NCBI GenBank assembly: GCA_024636355.1
Contig: JAGXHH010000042.1
Coordinates: 1-8,659, forward strand
DNA from: Desulfobacteraceae bacterium
Lineage (GTDB): Bacteria; Desulfobacterota; Desulfobacteria; Desulfobacterales; Desulfosalsimonadaceae
DNA length: 8,659 nucleotides
Direction of reading: 5' to 3'
Shown here: positions 1-6,232 of the stretch, one piece after another
How positions within the stretch are numbered: the first letter of the stretch is position 1
Layout: the number at the start of each line of letters is the position of its first letter
The notes under the pieces: model-generated
Seen by the model: the letters and a program-made list of their open reading frames with translations, nothing else
What the model was told of the DNA's origin: nothing
Databases searched by the model: none
Made by a program: the position numbers and the translations under genes

Positions 1-1569
1 ATCCTCTGCGATTTGACCGGCGTGTTTTGCGGATGTAGCGACCGCCATGGGCGGCACTTTAAATCCGTAGCATTTCAGCAACTCGGCGCCGTCATATTCG
101 CCCATAATCGTTTTGCCGCCGGCAAGCGCTTCCCTGACAATCTGCCGGGCCTTGTCGTGTTCGAACTCGAGTTCGAACTGGGGCAGAATCTTCCGGGTCA
201 ACCAGCGGGTCGCTTCATACAGTTTGCCCATGGCCCGGGCGGCGTTTTCCGGAAACTGGTATACCGGCACACGATGCTTCAGCAGGTAATCGACTCCGGC
301 TGAAACATCGACCACGCCCATGAAACAGCAGATGATCGGTTTGGTCGTGTTCTGGTAAATGGCGACAATCGCCCGGGCTGTCCCGACGGCGTCGGTCATC
401 GACTGCGGCGTCAGGATCATCAGCACCCCGTCCACTCCCTCATCATTGATCACCGCATCCAGGGCATGCTGGTACCGGTCACTGGAAGCGTCTCCAATGA
501 CATCGACCGGGTTGTTGAAGTTTGCGGTCGGCGGCAGGTACTGCCTGAGAATTTTATCGGTCTGCGCACTGAAACGGGCCAGTTTCAGGCCCGATATTTC
601 CGTCATATCGGTTGCAATGATACCGGGGCCGCCCGCATTGGTGATAATGGCCGTCCGGTTTCCCGTGGGCAGGCGGCGGGCGGCAAATGCACTGCCGTAA
701 TCAAACAGGTTATCGACCGTATCAATGCGGATAATCCCGGCCTCGTCAAACAGGGCGTTATAAACGGCCTCTGTCCCGGCGATCGATCCGGTGTGGGAGG
801 CCGCAGCCGCGGCGCCGGCACTTGTCTTACCGGACTTGATCACCAGGATCGGTGTCGGCCGATGTCCAGAAGTGATGTGCTTGACGTGCTCGATAAACCC
901 TTCGCGCATGCGGAGTTCTTCCATATAAATCATGATCACATCGGTTTCCGGGTCCTTGTGGTAATACCGCAGCAGATCGAGTTCGTCGACGTCGGCTTTG
1001 TTGCCGATCGATATAAATTTGGAAAAACCGAATCCCCGGGACTTTGCGAAATCCAATACCGAGGTGCACAGCGCGCCGCTCTGGGAAATAAAGGAGATAT
1101 TCCCTTTTTCCGGCATATGGGTCGAAAAACTGGCATTCAGCCGGACATCCGGGCTCGGATTGATCACCCCGAGACAGTTGGGGCCGACCAGGCGGACGCC
1201 GGCCTCCCGGCACATATCGGCGATCCGGTCTTCGATTACGGCTCCTTCTCCGCCGATTTCCTTGAATCCGGCTGAAACGATGACGATTCCCTTGACCCCT
1301 TTTTCAATGCAATCCCCGACCGCGGAAAGGGCGGCTTTCGGCGGCAGGATAATCATGCCGAGATCGATGTCATCGTCGATGTCCCGGATAGAAGCGTATG
1401 CCGGTACACACAGAATGGAACGCGCCTTGGGGTTTACGGGGTAAAGGGTCCCTTGAAACTCCCCCCTGAGAAGATTGGCGAAAATGTCGTGTCCGACTTT
1501 GCCCTTGGTGGTCGAGGCACCTAATACCGCTACGGATTTTGGTTGAAATATGGCATCAAGATTATCCAT
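1..1569 (-). CDS. Acyl-CoA synthetase (ADP-forming), fused alpha-beta type, 5' part only
   Basis: The frame is open without a stop from ATG at 1569 to the left edge (523 codons), so the C-terminus is missing. The family makes acetate (or another acid) plus ATP from acyl-CoA, ADP and phosphate, reversibly, in the cytoplasm. Visible parts: a Rossmann CoA-binding domain with GASTTKGKVG at residues 17-26 and GPNCLGVINP at 129-138; a succinyl-CoA-ligase-like part with the SHTGS motif whose His259 should be the phosphorylated histidine; Glu217 (YMEE) as the likely partner that stabilises it; NAGGPG at 311-316 and NNPVDV at 352-357. From about residue 495 (ELLKCYGFKVPP) the ATP-grasp beta part begins, so this is the fused form, usually near 700 residues. 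A GNAT domain after it (Pat-type protein acetyltransferase) cannot be excluded. The start is supported by AGGAG at 1580-1576, six bases upstream, and rsmI stops only one base before it, so translational coupling is likely. Acid substrate unknown. Confidence 0.9.
   Translation of the reverse strand, partial: MDNLDAIFQPKSVAVLGASTTKGKVGHDIFANLLRGEFQGTLYPVNPKARSILCVPAYASIRDIDDDIDLGMIILPPKAALSAVGDCIEKGVKGIVIVSAGFKEIGGEGAVIEDRIADMCREAGVRLVGPNCLGVINPSPDVRLNASFSTHMPEKGNISFISQSGALCTSVLDFAKSRGFGFSKFISIGNKADVDELDLLRYYHKDPETDVIMIYMEELRMREGFIEHVKHITSGHRPTPILVIKSGKTSAGAAAAASHTGSIAGTEAVYNALFDEAGIIRIDTVDNLFDYGSAFAARRLPTGNRTAIITNAGGPGIIATDMTEISGLKLARFSAQTDKILRQYLPPTANFNNPVDVIGDASSDRYQHALDAVINDEGVDGVLMILTPQSMTDAVGTARAIVAIYQNTTKPIICCFMGVVDVSAGVDYLLKHRVPVYQFPENAARAMGKLYEATRWLTRKILPQFELEFEHDKARQIVREALAGGKTIMGEYDGAELLKCYGFKVPPMAVATSAKHAGQIAED
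159..178. repeat. Perfect 20-bp palindrome inside the acyl-CoA synthetase gene
   Basis: The bases 159-178 read the same on both strands, centred on CTCGAG between 168 and 169. They encode part of the peptide FELEFE (residues 465-470) in the linker before the ATP-grasp part. The two-residue peptide repeat helps create the palindrome, so it may have no separate role. Confidence 0.6.
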
Positions 1570-1570
1570 G

Positions 1571-2467
1571 TCACGCTCCTTTCTCATCCAGATCTGCGTC
1601 TTTTGCCATTTCCGTTTTAATGTCCAGAATCTTCTGGTACATATCACTTTTTGACAAATTATAACGCTTGGCAATCATTGCCGCAAGCTTTGATGTAGAA
1701 ACATTTTCTTTTAAAATCAAATCTTTAATCTCAGTATCCAGTGCATCCGGCTCCGGCTCGGCTTCTTTGCCCCGGCCGGAAACCAGTAACACGGCCTCTC
1801 CCCGGATGCTGTCGCGCTGTCCCAGTGAGTCGATAAGGTCACTGACCGGTCCCCGGAGAAATTCCTCGTGCAGTTTCGTCAATTCGCGGGCCATGACGGC
1901 GTATCGATTTCCCATGTGGGAAAGGATGGCTTCAAGAAGGTCGATCAGGCGCCTGGGGGATTCGTAAAATATAAGCGATTCGTCCAGATCCGACAACTGC
2001 CGGAGCAGGGTATCGCGTTTTCCTTTCTTCTTGGGAACGAAACCGACAAAGCAGAACCGATCTGTGGGAAGACCGGATGCGCACAAGGCGGTGATCGCAG
2101 CCGAAACGCCGGGAATCGGAATTACGGAGATGTGCCGGTCAATCGCCGCTGCGACAACCCGGTAACCCGGGTCGGACACCGTCGGGGTACCGGCATTGGA
2201 AACGAGAGCAACCGAGGCGCCTGCGGCAATTTTATCCATAAGCTGCAAGGCGCGTTCGGCTTCGTTGTATTCATGGCAGGAGATCAAACGGGCGATAATG
2301 CCGTAGTGGGCAAGCAGACCGCTTGTGTGCCGGGTGTCTTCGGCAGCAATGAAATCGACGGTCTTTAAAACATCCAGAGCCCGGACGGTGATGTCGCCAA
2401 GATTGCCAATGGGGGTGGCCACAATATACAATACGCCCGGTTCGACTGTACTTTTCCGATCATTCAT
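1571..2467 (-). CDS. rsmI: 16S rRNA (cytidine-1402-2'-O)-methyltransferase RsmI
   Basis: RsmI uses SAM to methylate the 2'-O of C1402 in the decoding centre of 16S rRNA. The protein is a tetrapyrrole-methylase-fold enzyme. With the ATG at 2467 (298 residues), it shows LYIVATPIGNLGDIT near residues 13-27, AAEDTRHT at 41-48, a glycine motif VALVSNAGTP at 86-95, PGVSAA at 119-124, FVGFVPKKKGKR at 140-151 and YESPRR at 168-173. A small C-terminal helical domain (KDLILKEN to KILDIK) matches the usual RsmI tail. An ATG at 2485 would add six residues; neither start has a strong Shine-Dalgarno. I prefer 2467 because about twelve residues before LYIV fits the family and the overlap with yraN is only 8 bases. 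Oddity: SNAGTP replaces the more usual SDAGTP. It is followed after one base by the acyl-CoA synthetase gene. Confidence 0.95.
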   Translation of the reverse strand: MNDRKSTVEPGVLYIVATPIGNLGDITVRALDVLKTVDFIAAEDTRHTSGLLAHYGIIARLISCHEYNEAERALQLMDKIAAGASVALVSNAGTPTVSDPGYRVVAAAIDRHISVIPIPGVSAAITALCASGLPTDRFCFVGFVPKKKGKRDTLLRQLSDLDESLIFYESPRRLIDLLEAILSHMGNRYAVMARELTKLHEEFLRGPVSDLIDSLGQRDSIRGEAVLLVSGRGKEAEPEPDALDTEIKDLILKENVSTSKLAAMIAKRYNLSKSDMYQKILDIKTEMAKDADLDEKGA

Positions 2468-2831
2468 GGCAAAGTCCAAACGCATTTCGAATCAGCTCGA
2501 TACGGGCGCCGTGATCACCGGAATCAATAGCCACAACGTCAAACCGCGCTTTCGCATCCGTCTGGCGGGAGGCTTTCAGGTAAGCGACGGCAATCCTGGA
2601 GATTTTTTTCTGCTTGGTTATATCGACCGAGGCCTTTGCCCGTCCGAATCGGTTCGACCTGCGGGATCGGACTTCCACGAAAACGATGGTGCCGGCATCT
2701 TTTGCGATAATATCAATTTCCCCGAAACGGTTGCGGTAATTGGTTTCAAGAATCTTGTAGCCTTCAGCCTTGAGATGGCGTGCGGCTAAATCTTCTCCGA
2801 ATCGGCCGAATAGCTGCCGTACATTTAACAT
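2460..2831 (-). CDS. yraN: YraN family (UPF0102) putative endonuclease-fold protein
   Basis: A 123-residue protein of the UPF0102/YraN family. It has the family's N-terminal GRFGEDLAARHLKAEGY (residues 9-25), then NYRNRFGEIDIIAKD (31-45) and IVFVEVRSR (49-57). The acidic residues E13, E38, D40 and E53 followed by R55 are laid out like a PD-(D/E)XK (Holliday-junction-resolvase-like) nuclease core. The family is widespread and poorly characterised, so nuclease activity is an inference from the fold. ATG at 2831 has AGGAG about ten bases upstream. The gene lies 41 bases after rnhB and overlaps the start of rsmI by 8 bases. This rnhB-yraN neighbourhood is common in bacteria, which supports the call. 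Length is normal for the family. Confidence 0.93.
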   Translation of the reverse strand: MLNVRQLFGRFGEDLAARHLKAEGYKILETNYRNRFGEIDIIAKDAGTIVFVEVRSRRSNRFGRAKASVDITKQKKISRIAVAYLKASRQTDAKARFDVVAIDSGDHGARIELIRNAFGLCHE

Positions 2832-2872
2832 TTCCGTTCAGCTCCTGACGTACACCTGCCGCATCCCCTGAT

Positions 2873-3490
2873 TTAAAACAACGTCTTCTGCTCGAATCGC
2901 ACCCGCCGGAAGCTGCGTCGATGAATAGGGCAGCACCCGTGCTGTTCAATCGCCTCGATATGCGCTTTGGTCGCATACCCCTTGTGGCGCGGAAAATCGA
3001 ATTCCGGATAATCGTGCCGGTAACCGGCCATGATCCGATCACGGGTAACCTTGGCTACAATAGATGCCGCAGCGATCGATATGCTTTTTGAATCACCCTT
3101 TACGATAGCTTGCTGGGGAAGGTTCAAGGCAATTGTGAAGGTGCCGTCGATGAACAGATGATCGGGAACGGGTTTCAAATTTCCAACCGCTATTGCCATG
3201 GCGGTTAAAGATGCCTGCAGGATATTGATCCGGTCGATTTCGACCGGATCAACGATGCCGATGCCGACAGACAAGGCATGGCAGTAGATTTCGTCATAGA
3301 GGATGTTCCGCACTTTTTCGGACAGGCACTTGGAATCGTTCACCCCGGAAACGGCAAACGTTTCCGGCAGTATAACGGCGGCGGAAACCACCGGACCGGC
3401 CAAAGGCCCCCGACCGGCTTCATCCACTCCGGCAATCAGCCGAAACCCGTTTTTCCTGGCCTTTCTTTCAAATGCCCAGAGCAAAAACAC
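2873..3490 (-). CDS. rnhB: Ribonuclease HII
   Basis: RNase HII cuts the RNA strand of RNA-DNA hybrids and starts removal of single ribonucleotides from DNA. The 205-residue frame has the type-2 RNase H signature GVDEAGRGPLAGPVV (residues 21-35) with catalytic D23 and E24, then NDSK at 51-54, FIDGT with D115, GDSKSISIAAASIVAKVTRD with D151, and the C-terminal IHRRSF at 189-194. All four acidic active-site residues are therefore present. The first codon of the longest frame is GTG at 3490, but the purine run GGGAAGGGG (3498-3490) touches it; a TTG at 3484, five bases after the run, is a better-spaced start and would remove two residues. The gene sits beyond a terminator that follows rplS, and heads the rnhB-yraN-rsmI-synthetase group. 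Confidence 0.95.
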   Translation of the reverse strand: MFLLWAFERKARKNGFRLIAGVDEAGRGPLAGPVVSAAVILPETFAVSGVNDSKCLSEKVRNILYDEIYCHALSVGIGIVDPVEIDRINILQASLTAMAIAVGNLKPVPDHLFIDGTFTIALNLPQQAIVKGDSKSISIAAASIVAKVTRDRIMAGYRHDYPEFDFPRHKGYATKAHIEAIEQHGCCPIHRRSFRRVRFEQKTLF

Positions 3491-3498
3491 CCCTTCCC
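3490..3498 (-). promoter_or_regulatory. Shine-Dalgarno of rnhB
   Basis: On the minus strand GGGAAGGGG runs from 3498 to 3490 and directly abuts or overlaps the GTG start of the longest rnhB frame. It lies five bases before TTG 3484, a normal spacing. This suggests that TTG 3484 may be the real start. Confidence 0.5.
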
Positions 3499-3583
3499 GA
3501 TCTTATGCAAGCATCCCGATCATGGATTCCGTAGCAAATATGATGAAGTTTCCGGATGCCCATAATCGCATTTTCCGAGAATT

Positions 3584-3613
3584 AAAAAAAGGGGCCAGTA
3601 CCTCGCCCCTTTT
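3584..3613 (-). terminator. Rho-independent terminator after rplS
   Basis: Read on the minus strand, the arm AAAAGGGGC (3613-3605), a nine-base loop (3604-3596) and the exactly complementary arm GCCCCTTTT (3595-3587) are followed by TTT then AAT. The T-run is seven long counting the stem. It lies 61 bases after the rplS stop and ends the ribosomal-protein part of the cluster. The A-run on the other side means it could also work weakly on the plus strand, where no gene approaches it. Confidence 0.85.
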
Positions 3614-3674
3614 AATAACAAACGACCCACTGCCGATCTTCTAAATCAGGCCGGGCTCAAGTGTTGCCACCCGA

Positions 3675-4019
3675 TTACTTCCGGCGCAGCTTCATCCGGG
3701 CGGCCTTTTCCTTCAAACCACGAAGGTAATAAATTTTGGAACGCCGGACCCGGCCTTTTTCAACGACCTCAATCTTGGCGATGGCCGGTGAATGCAGCGG
3801 AAAAATCCGTTCCACGCCGATGCCGTAGGACATTTTACGAACGGTGAACGTCGCATCAACTGTTCCGTTTTTCTTGGCAATAACAACACCCTGAAACACC
3901 TGAATCCGTTCCTTCTCACCTTCCCGGATCCGGACATGGACCTTTATCAGATCCCCAGGGGAAAAGTCGGCCAAATCCATACGAAGCTGTTCTCTTTCAA
4001 TCTGTTTTATAACGTCCAT
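3675..4019 (-). CDS. rplS: 50S ribosomal protein L19
   Basis: L19 lies at the 30S-50S interface of the ribosome. The 114-residue product is of normal length (about 115) and matches the family along its whole length: MDVIKQIEREQLR at the start, FSPGDLIKVHVRIREGEKERIQVFQGVVIA (19-48), the VRKMSYGIGVERIFPLHSP segment (60-78), and the basic tail RVRRSKIYYLRGLKEKAARMK. ATG at 4019 has AGAGGT a few bases upstream. It is the last gene before the terminator and is separated from the upstream methyltransferase gene by 67 bases that contain a hairpin, the usual place for separate control of L19 output in trmD-type operons. Confidence 0.98.
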   Translation of the reverse strand: MDVIKQIEREQLRMDLADFSPGDLIKVHVRIREGEKERIQVFQGVVIAKKNGTVDATFTVRKMSYGIGVERIFPLHSPAIAKIEVVEKGRVRRSKIYYLRGLKEKAARMKLRRK

Positions 4020-4045
4020 GGCAACCTCTTTTGATGTTAATCGCC

Positions 4046-4065
4046 CCGGCCAGAGAGATGACCGG
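4046..4065 (-). promoter_or_regulatory. Hairpin in the rplS leader
   Basis: On the minus strand CCGGTCA (4065-4059) pairs with TGGCCGG (4052-4046) through seven base pairs, one of them a G-U wobble, around a TCTCTC loop. No T-run follows, so it is not a terminator. It lies about 26 bases before the rplS ATG, between the methyltransferase and L19 genes. A role in mRNA processing or translational control is an inference. Confidence 0.4.
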
Positions 4066-4086
4066 ATCCGTTTTATTAAAAAGCCG

Positions 4087-4653
4087 TCAATCGCTGCCGC
4101 ACAATCTGTCCAGCATGATTGACGCCGCCGATCGGACCGACAGGTGATTATAACCGGTCGTGCCGGGTATCGGCGCTAACAAATAATCCGCATGTTCAAC
4201 AAACGCCTCGGTCAATCCCCAGGCAGTGCCAAGCGCCAGCAGATAGGATTGATCATCGCCGTTTTCCAGCATCTGCCTGAAATCTGAGAAAGACAGACAC
4301 TTCGAGTCAGTTGCAGCCGCGCTTGTGGCGACCAGACGCGCCGGCTTGTCACCCATTACCCGGATATCTTCGAGAACATCGAAGACACTCTCCTTGATTC
4401 GGATCAGATCGAGCGCTTCACGCCGATCGGGATTATAAGACGCCCCTATCCTCTGCTGCCAGTGTTCCACGATCTTCTGCGCCAGTTGCTGCTGATCAAA
4501 AAGCGGGGTAACCACGAAAAATTTCGTGACCCCGTATGTCCGTGCAGCACGGGCGATGTCATGGAGATCCAGATTGGTGATCGCGGAGGCGATTGTATCG
4601 CCGTCCTTGTTTTTCACCGGATAGTGCAGCAGGGCCAGATATAGCCTGCCCAA
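4087..4653 (-). CDS. TM1570-like SPOUT RNA methyltransferase (substrate unknown)
   Basis: A 188-residue protein of the SAM-dependent RNA methyltransferase family found next to TrmD (Pfam Methyltrn_RNA_4, typified by Thermotoga TM1570 as I recall). The N-terminus YLALLHYPVKNKDGDTIASA (residues 5-24) and TNLDLHDIARAARTYGV (26-42) are family hallmarks. The C-terminal half carries the SPOUT-knot SAM-site motifs: LLALGTAWGLTEA (138-150) and the loop LAPIPGTTGYNHLSVRSA (159-176). No extra RNA-binding domain is visible, so it is a minimal SPOUT enzyme, likely a dimer. The RNA target is not established to my knowledge. The start is TTG at 4653, which has AGGGGG five bases upstream, made partly from the trmD stop codon; the gap to trmD is 9 bases. 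In some bacteria the homologue is fused to TrmD, which supports a linked job in tRNA modification. Confidence 0.88.
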   Translation of the reverse strand: MGRLYLALLHYPVKNKDGDTIASAITNLDLHDIARAARTYGVTKFFVVTPLFDQQQLAQKIVEHWQQRIGASYNPDRREALDLIRIKESVFDVLEDIRVMGDKPARLVATSAAATDSKCLSFSDFRQMLENGDDQSYLLALGTAWGLTEAFVEHADYLLAPIPGTTGYNHLSVRSAASIMLDRLCGSD

Positions 4654-4658
4654 TATAA

Positions 4659-4664
4659 CCCCCT
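4659..4664 (-). promoter_or_regulatory. Shine-Dalgarno overlapping the trmD stop codon
   Basis: AGGGGG on the minus strand uses the last two bases of the trmD TAG stop (4665-4663) and lies five bases before the TTG start at 4653. It decides the TTG as start of the SPOUT gene and implies that ribosomes ending trmD sit on the site, so coupling is likely. Confidence 0.65.
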
Positions 4665-5412
4665 AACCACCGATGAGCGTCTCAAGATGCCGCATCCATT
4701 TTTTCAGAATCTCTTTTTCCCGGTGATCCAATCGTCTGGTTTCCATCAGGTCCGGGCGTTTCAAAAATGTCCGGATCAATGAAGATTCCAGGCGCCACGC
4801 CTCTATGGCACTATGATTGCCTGAAAGAAGCACCTCCGGGATCGCGTTGTTCTCGAATATCGGGGGCCTGGTATAGTGCGCATGCTCCAAAAGATCATCC
4901 GAAAAGGTATCGCTTGCGGCGGACGCCTCGTTGCCGAGTGTGCCGGGCACCAGCCGTGTGACCGCATCAATGATGACCATGGCGGCCAGTTCACCCCCGG
5001 TCAGCACATAATCCCCGATGGAAATTTCCTCATCGATATAGCTTTCACAGATCCGTTCGTCAATACCTTCGTAACGGCCGCAGACAAAAACAAGCCCCTT
5101 GCAACGCGCAAGCGACTCTGCCGTCTGCTGATCAAACGGCCGCCCCTGGGGCGTCAGAAGGATCGTCGGAGATTCGGGATTCTCCCGCCGTGCCGACTCA
5201 ATGGCTTTTGCCAGTGGTTCCGGCTTCATCACCATGCCGCTGCCGCCACCGTACGGCCGGTCGTCGGTCACCCGGTGCCGGCCTTCAGCGAAATCCCTGA
5301 TATCGATGGCGTCGACCGCAATTCGACCGCTTTCGACCGCCCGCCGGATGATCCCGTATTGCGCAAAGGCATTGACCATCTCAGGAAAGATCGTCAGAAC
5401 GCTGAATTTCAT
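4663..5412 (-). CDS. trmD: tRNA (guanine-N1-)-methyltransferase TrmD
   Basis: TrmD makes m1G37 next to the anticodon of tRNAs reading CNN and related codons, with SAM, and so keeps the reading frame. From ATG 5412 the product has 249 residues and starts MKFSVLTIFPEM, the normal TrmD N-terminus. A TTG at 5421 in the same frame would add three residues that the family lacks. Key motifs: RPYGGGSGMVMKPEP (52-66), LTPQGRPFDQ (86-95), VFVCGRYEGIDERI (108-121), EISIGDYVLTGGELAAMVIID (129-149, the knotted SAM loop), R153 in AVTRLVPGTLG, and the catalytic Asp168 in SDTF before HAHYTRPP. The set of active-site residues is complete. It begins 12 bases after rimM and ends 9 bases before the SPOUT gene. 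Confidence 0.98.
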   Translation of the reverse strand: MKFSVLTIFPEMVNAFAQYGIIRRAVESGRIAVDAIDIRDFAEGRHRVTDDRPYGGGSGMVMKPEPLAKAIESARRENPESPTILLTPQGRPFDQQTAESLARCKGLVFVCGRYEGIDERICESYIDEEISIGDYVLTGGELAAMVIIDAVTRLVPGTLGNEASAASDTFSDDLLEHAHYTRPPIFENNAIPEVLLSGNHSAIEAWRLESSLIRTFLKRPDLMETRRLDHREKEILKKWMRHLETLIGG

Positions 5413-5424
5413 CTTTCCCAACCG

Positions 5425-5931
5425 TTACAAGCCTTCGGGCAATTTCACGCGCATCCGGCCGGATTCAAGATCAATATCGATGACGACGGAGGCGATTGCA
5501 GGCACCAGAGTTTCGGCATCCCCGTCGTTTATGACAATAACGTCATTGCTTCCTGTTTCTATAAACGATGTCAAACGACCCACGTAAATATCGTCCGTCG
5601 TAAAGACCTCCAGACCGATCAGGTCGCACCAGTACCACGTATCCGGATCGGTTTCCGGCAACATTGACCGGGGGATGAACAGACCCGCCCCAATCAATTT
5701 CTCAGCGGCATTCCGATCGTCTACACCGTCGATCGCCATACGGAGAATGTTTTTATACAGCTGGATTTTGCGTACCGTATACGCCCGGTGTTCACCGTCA
5801 TTTTTCTGGAGTAAAACTTCATTTCCCGGCTGCAGGAGATCGAGTGATTCAATGAAAGAATGCACCTTGAATTCTCCCTTGATCCCATGTACCCCCACGA
5901 TTTTTCCTGCCCGGAGGATATCCCGGTCCAT
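5425..5931 (-). CDS. rimM: Ribosome maturation factor RimM
   Basis: RimM binds S19 and helps fold the 3' (head) domain of the 30S subunit. From ATG 5931 it has 168 residues, a normal size. The N-terminal beta-barrel domain starts with LRAGKIVGVHGIKGEFKVHSF (6-26), the family signature, and the C-terminal PRC-barrel domain follows from WYWCDLIGLEVFTTD (99-113) to the end, including GSNDVIVI (127-134) and LVPAIASVV (142-150). The frame is open further upstream to 5994, but that would overlap khpA by over 50 bases and add unfamilial residues, so 5931 is preferred. It begins 7 bases after the khpA stop; AGGA lies very close to the ATG, a weak site that fits the low expression of RimM relative to ribosomal proteins. 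Confidence 0.97.
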   Translation of the reverse strand: MDRDILRAGKIVGVHGIKGEFKVHSFIESLDLLQPGNEVLLQKNDGEHRAYTVRKIQLYKNILRMAIDGVDDRNAAEKLIGAGLFIPRSMLPETDPDTWYWCDLIGLEVFTTDDIYVGRLTSFIETGSNDVIVINDGDAETLVPAIASVVIDIDLESGRMRVKLPEGL

Positions 5932-5938
5932 GGTCCTG

Positions 5939-6172
5939 CTAATCTTCGACGATTTCAAGAACGGTCCGCTTTTTAACTTTCGCGGACGCAGCATTTAAGA
6001 TGGTCCGCATGGCACGGGCAGTACGACCTTGTTTTCCGATCACTTTCCCCAGATCTTCCTTGGCGACTTTCAGCTCCAGCACGGAGGTTTGATCCCCCTC
6101 GACTTCAGTGACCTTCACCTCTTCAGGATTGTCCACAAGCGCCTTTGCAATATACGTGATCAGCTCTTTCAT
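5939..6172 (-). CDS. khpA: KH-domain RNA-binding protein KhpA
   Basis: A 77-residue single type-II KH-domain protein (YlqC/KhpA, once UPF0109). The KH core is plain: VLELKVAKEDLGKVIGKQGRTARAMRTIL, with the RNA-contacting GxxG loop as GKQG at residues 46-49. The typical MKELITYIAKALVDNPEEV start supports ATG 6172, which has AAAGGAG eight bases upstream. In Gram-positive bacteria KhpA pairs with KhpB (Jag/EloR); no khpB is in this window. Its place between rpsP and rimM is widely conserved in bacteria outside the enterics. The exact role here is unknown; general RNA binding is secure. Confidence 0.95.
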   Translation of the reverse strand: MKELITYIAKALVDNPEEVKVTEVEGDQTSVLELKVAKEDLGKVIGKQGRTARAMRTILNAASAKVKKRTVLEIVED

Positions 6173-6206
6173 AGGTCCATCTCCTTTAAATGGCTGCTGG
6201 GAAATT

Positions 6207-6227
6207 CGGATTATGTGGTCATATCCG
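6207..6227 (-). promoter_or_regulatory. Hairpin between rpsP and khpA
   Basis: Read on the minus strand, CGGATATG (6227-6220) pairs with CAT-A-ATCCG (6215-6207) to give eight base pairs with one bulged A and the four-base loop ACCA. It begins five bases after the rpsP stop in the 60-base gap, the longest between adjoining genes of the ffh-to-trmD run. No T-run follows, so termination is unlikely. It could protect the rpsP 3' end or mark a processing site; this is inference. Confidence 0.45.
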
Positions 6228-6232
6228 TACGC

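Noticed and set aside
466..1275. Open frame of 269 codons on the plus strand
   Set aside because: It lies antisense to the acyl-CoA synthetase gene, whose minus-strand frame has intact motifs over all 523 codons. The antisense translation shows no family features and is a shadow of GC-biased codons.
1868..2368. Open frame of 166 codons on the plus strand within rsmI
   Set aside because: Antisense shadow of rsmI; no recognisable motif or ribosome-binding site.
3491..3583. Possible rnhB promoter (TTGCTA with a weak -10 near TTGCATAAGAT)
   Set aside because: Only the first half of the -35 matches and no -10 fits at a normal spacing, so I do not list it as a feature.
4876..5667. Open frame of 263 codons on the plus strand across trmD and rimM
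   Set aside because: It is antisense to two well-identified genes, crosses their boundary, and its protein resembles no family I know.
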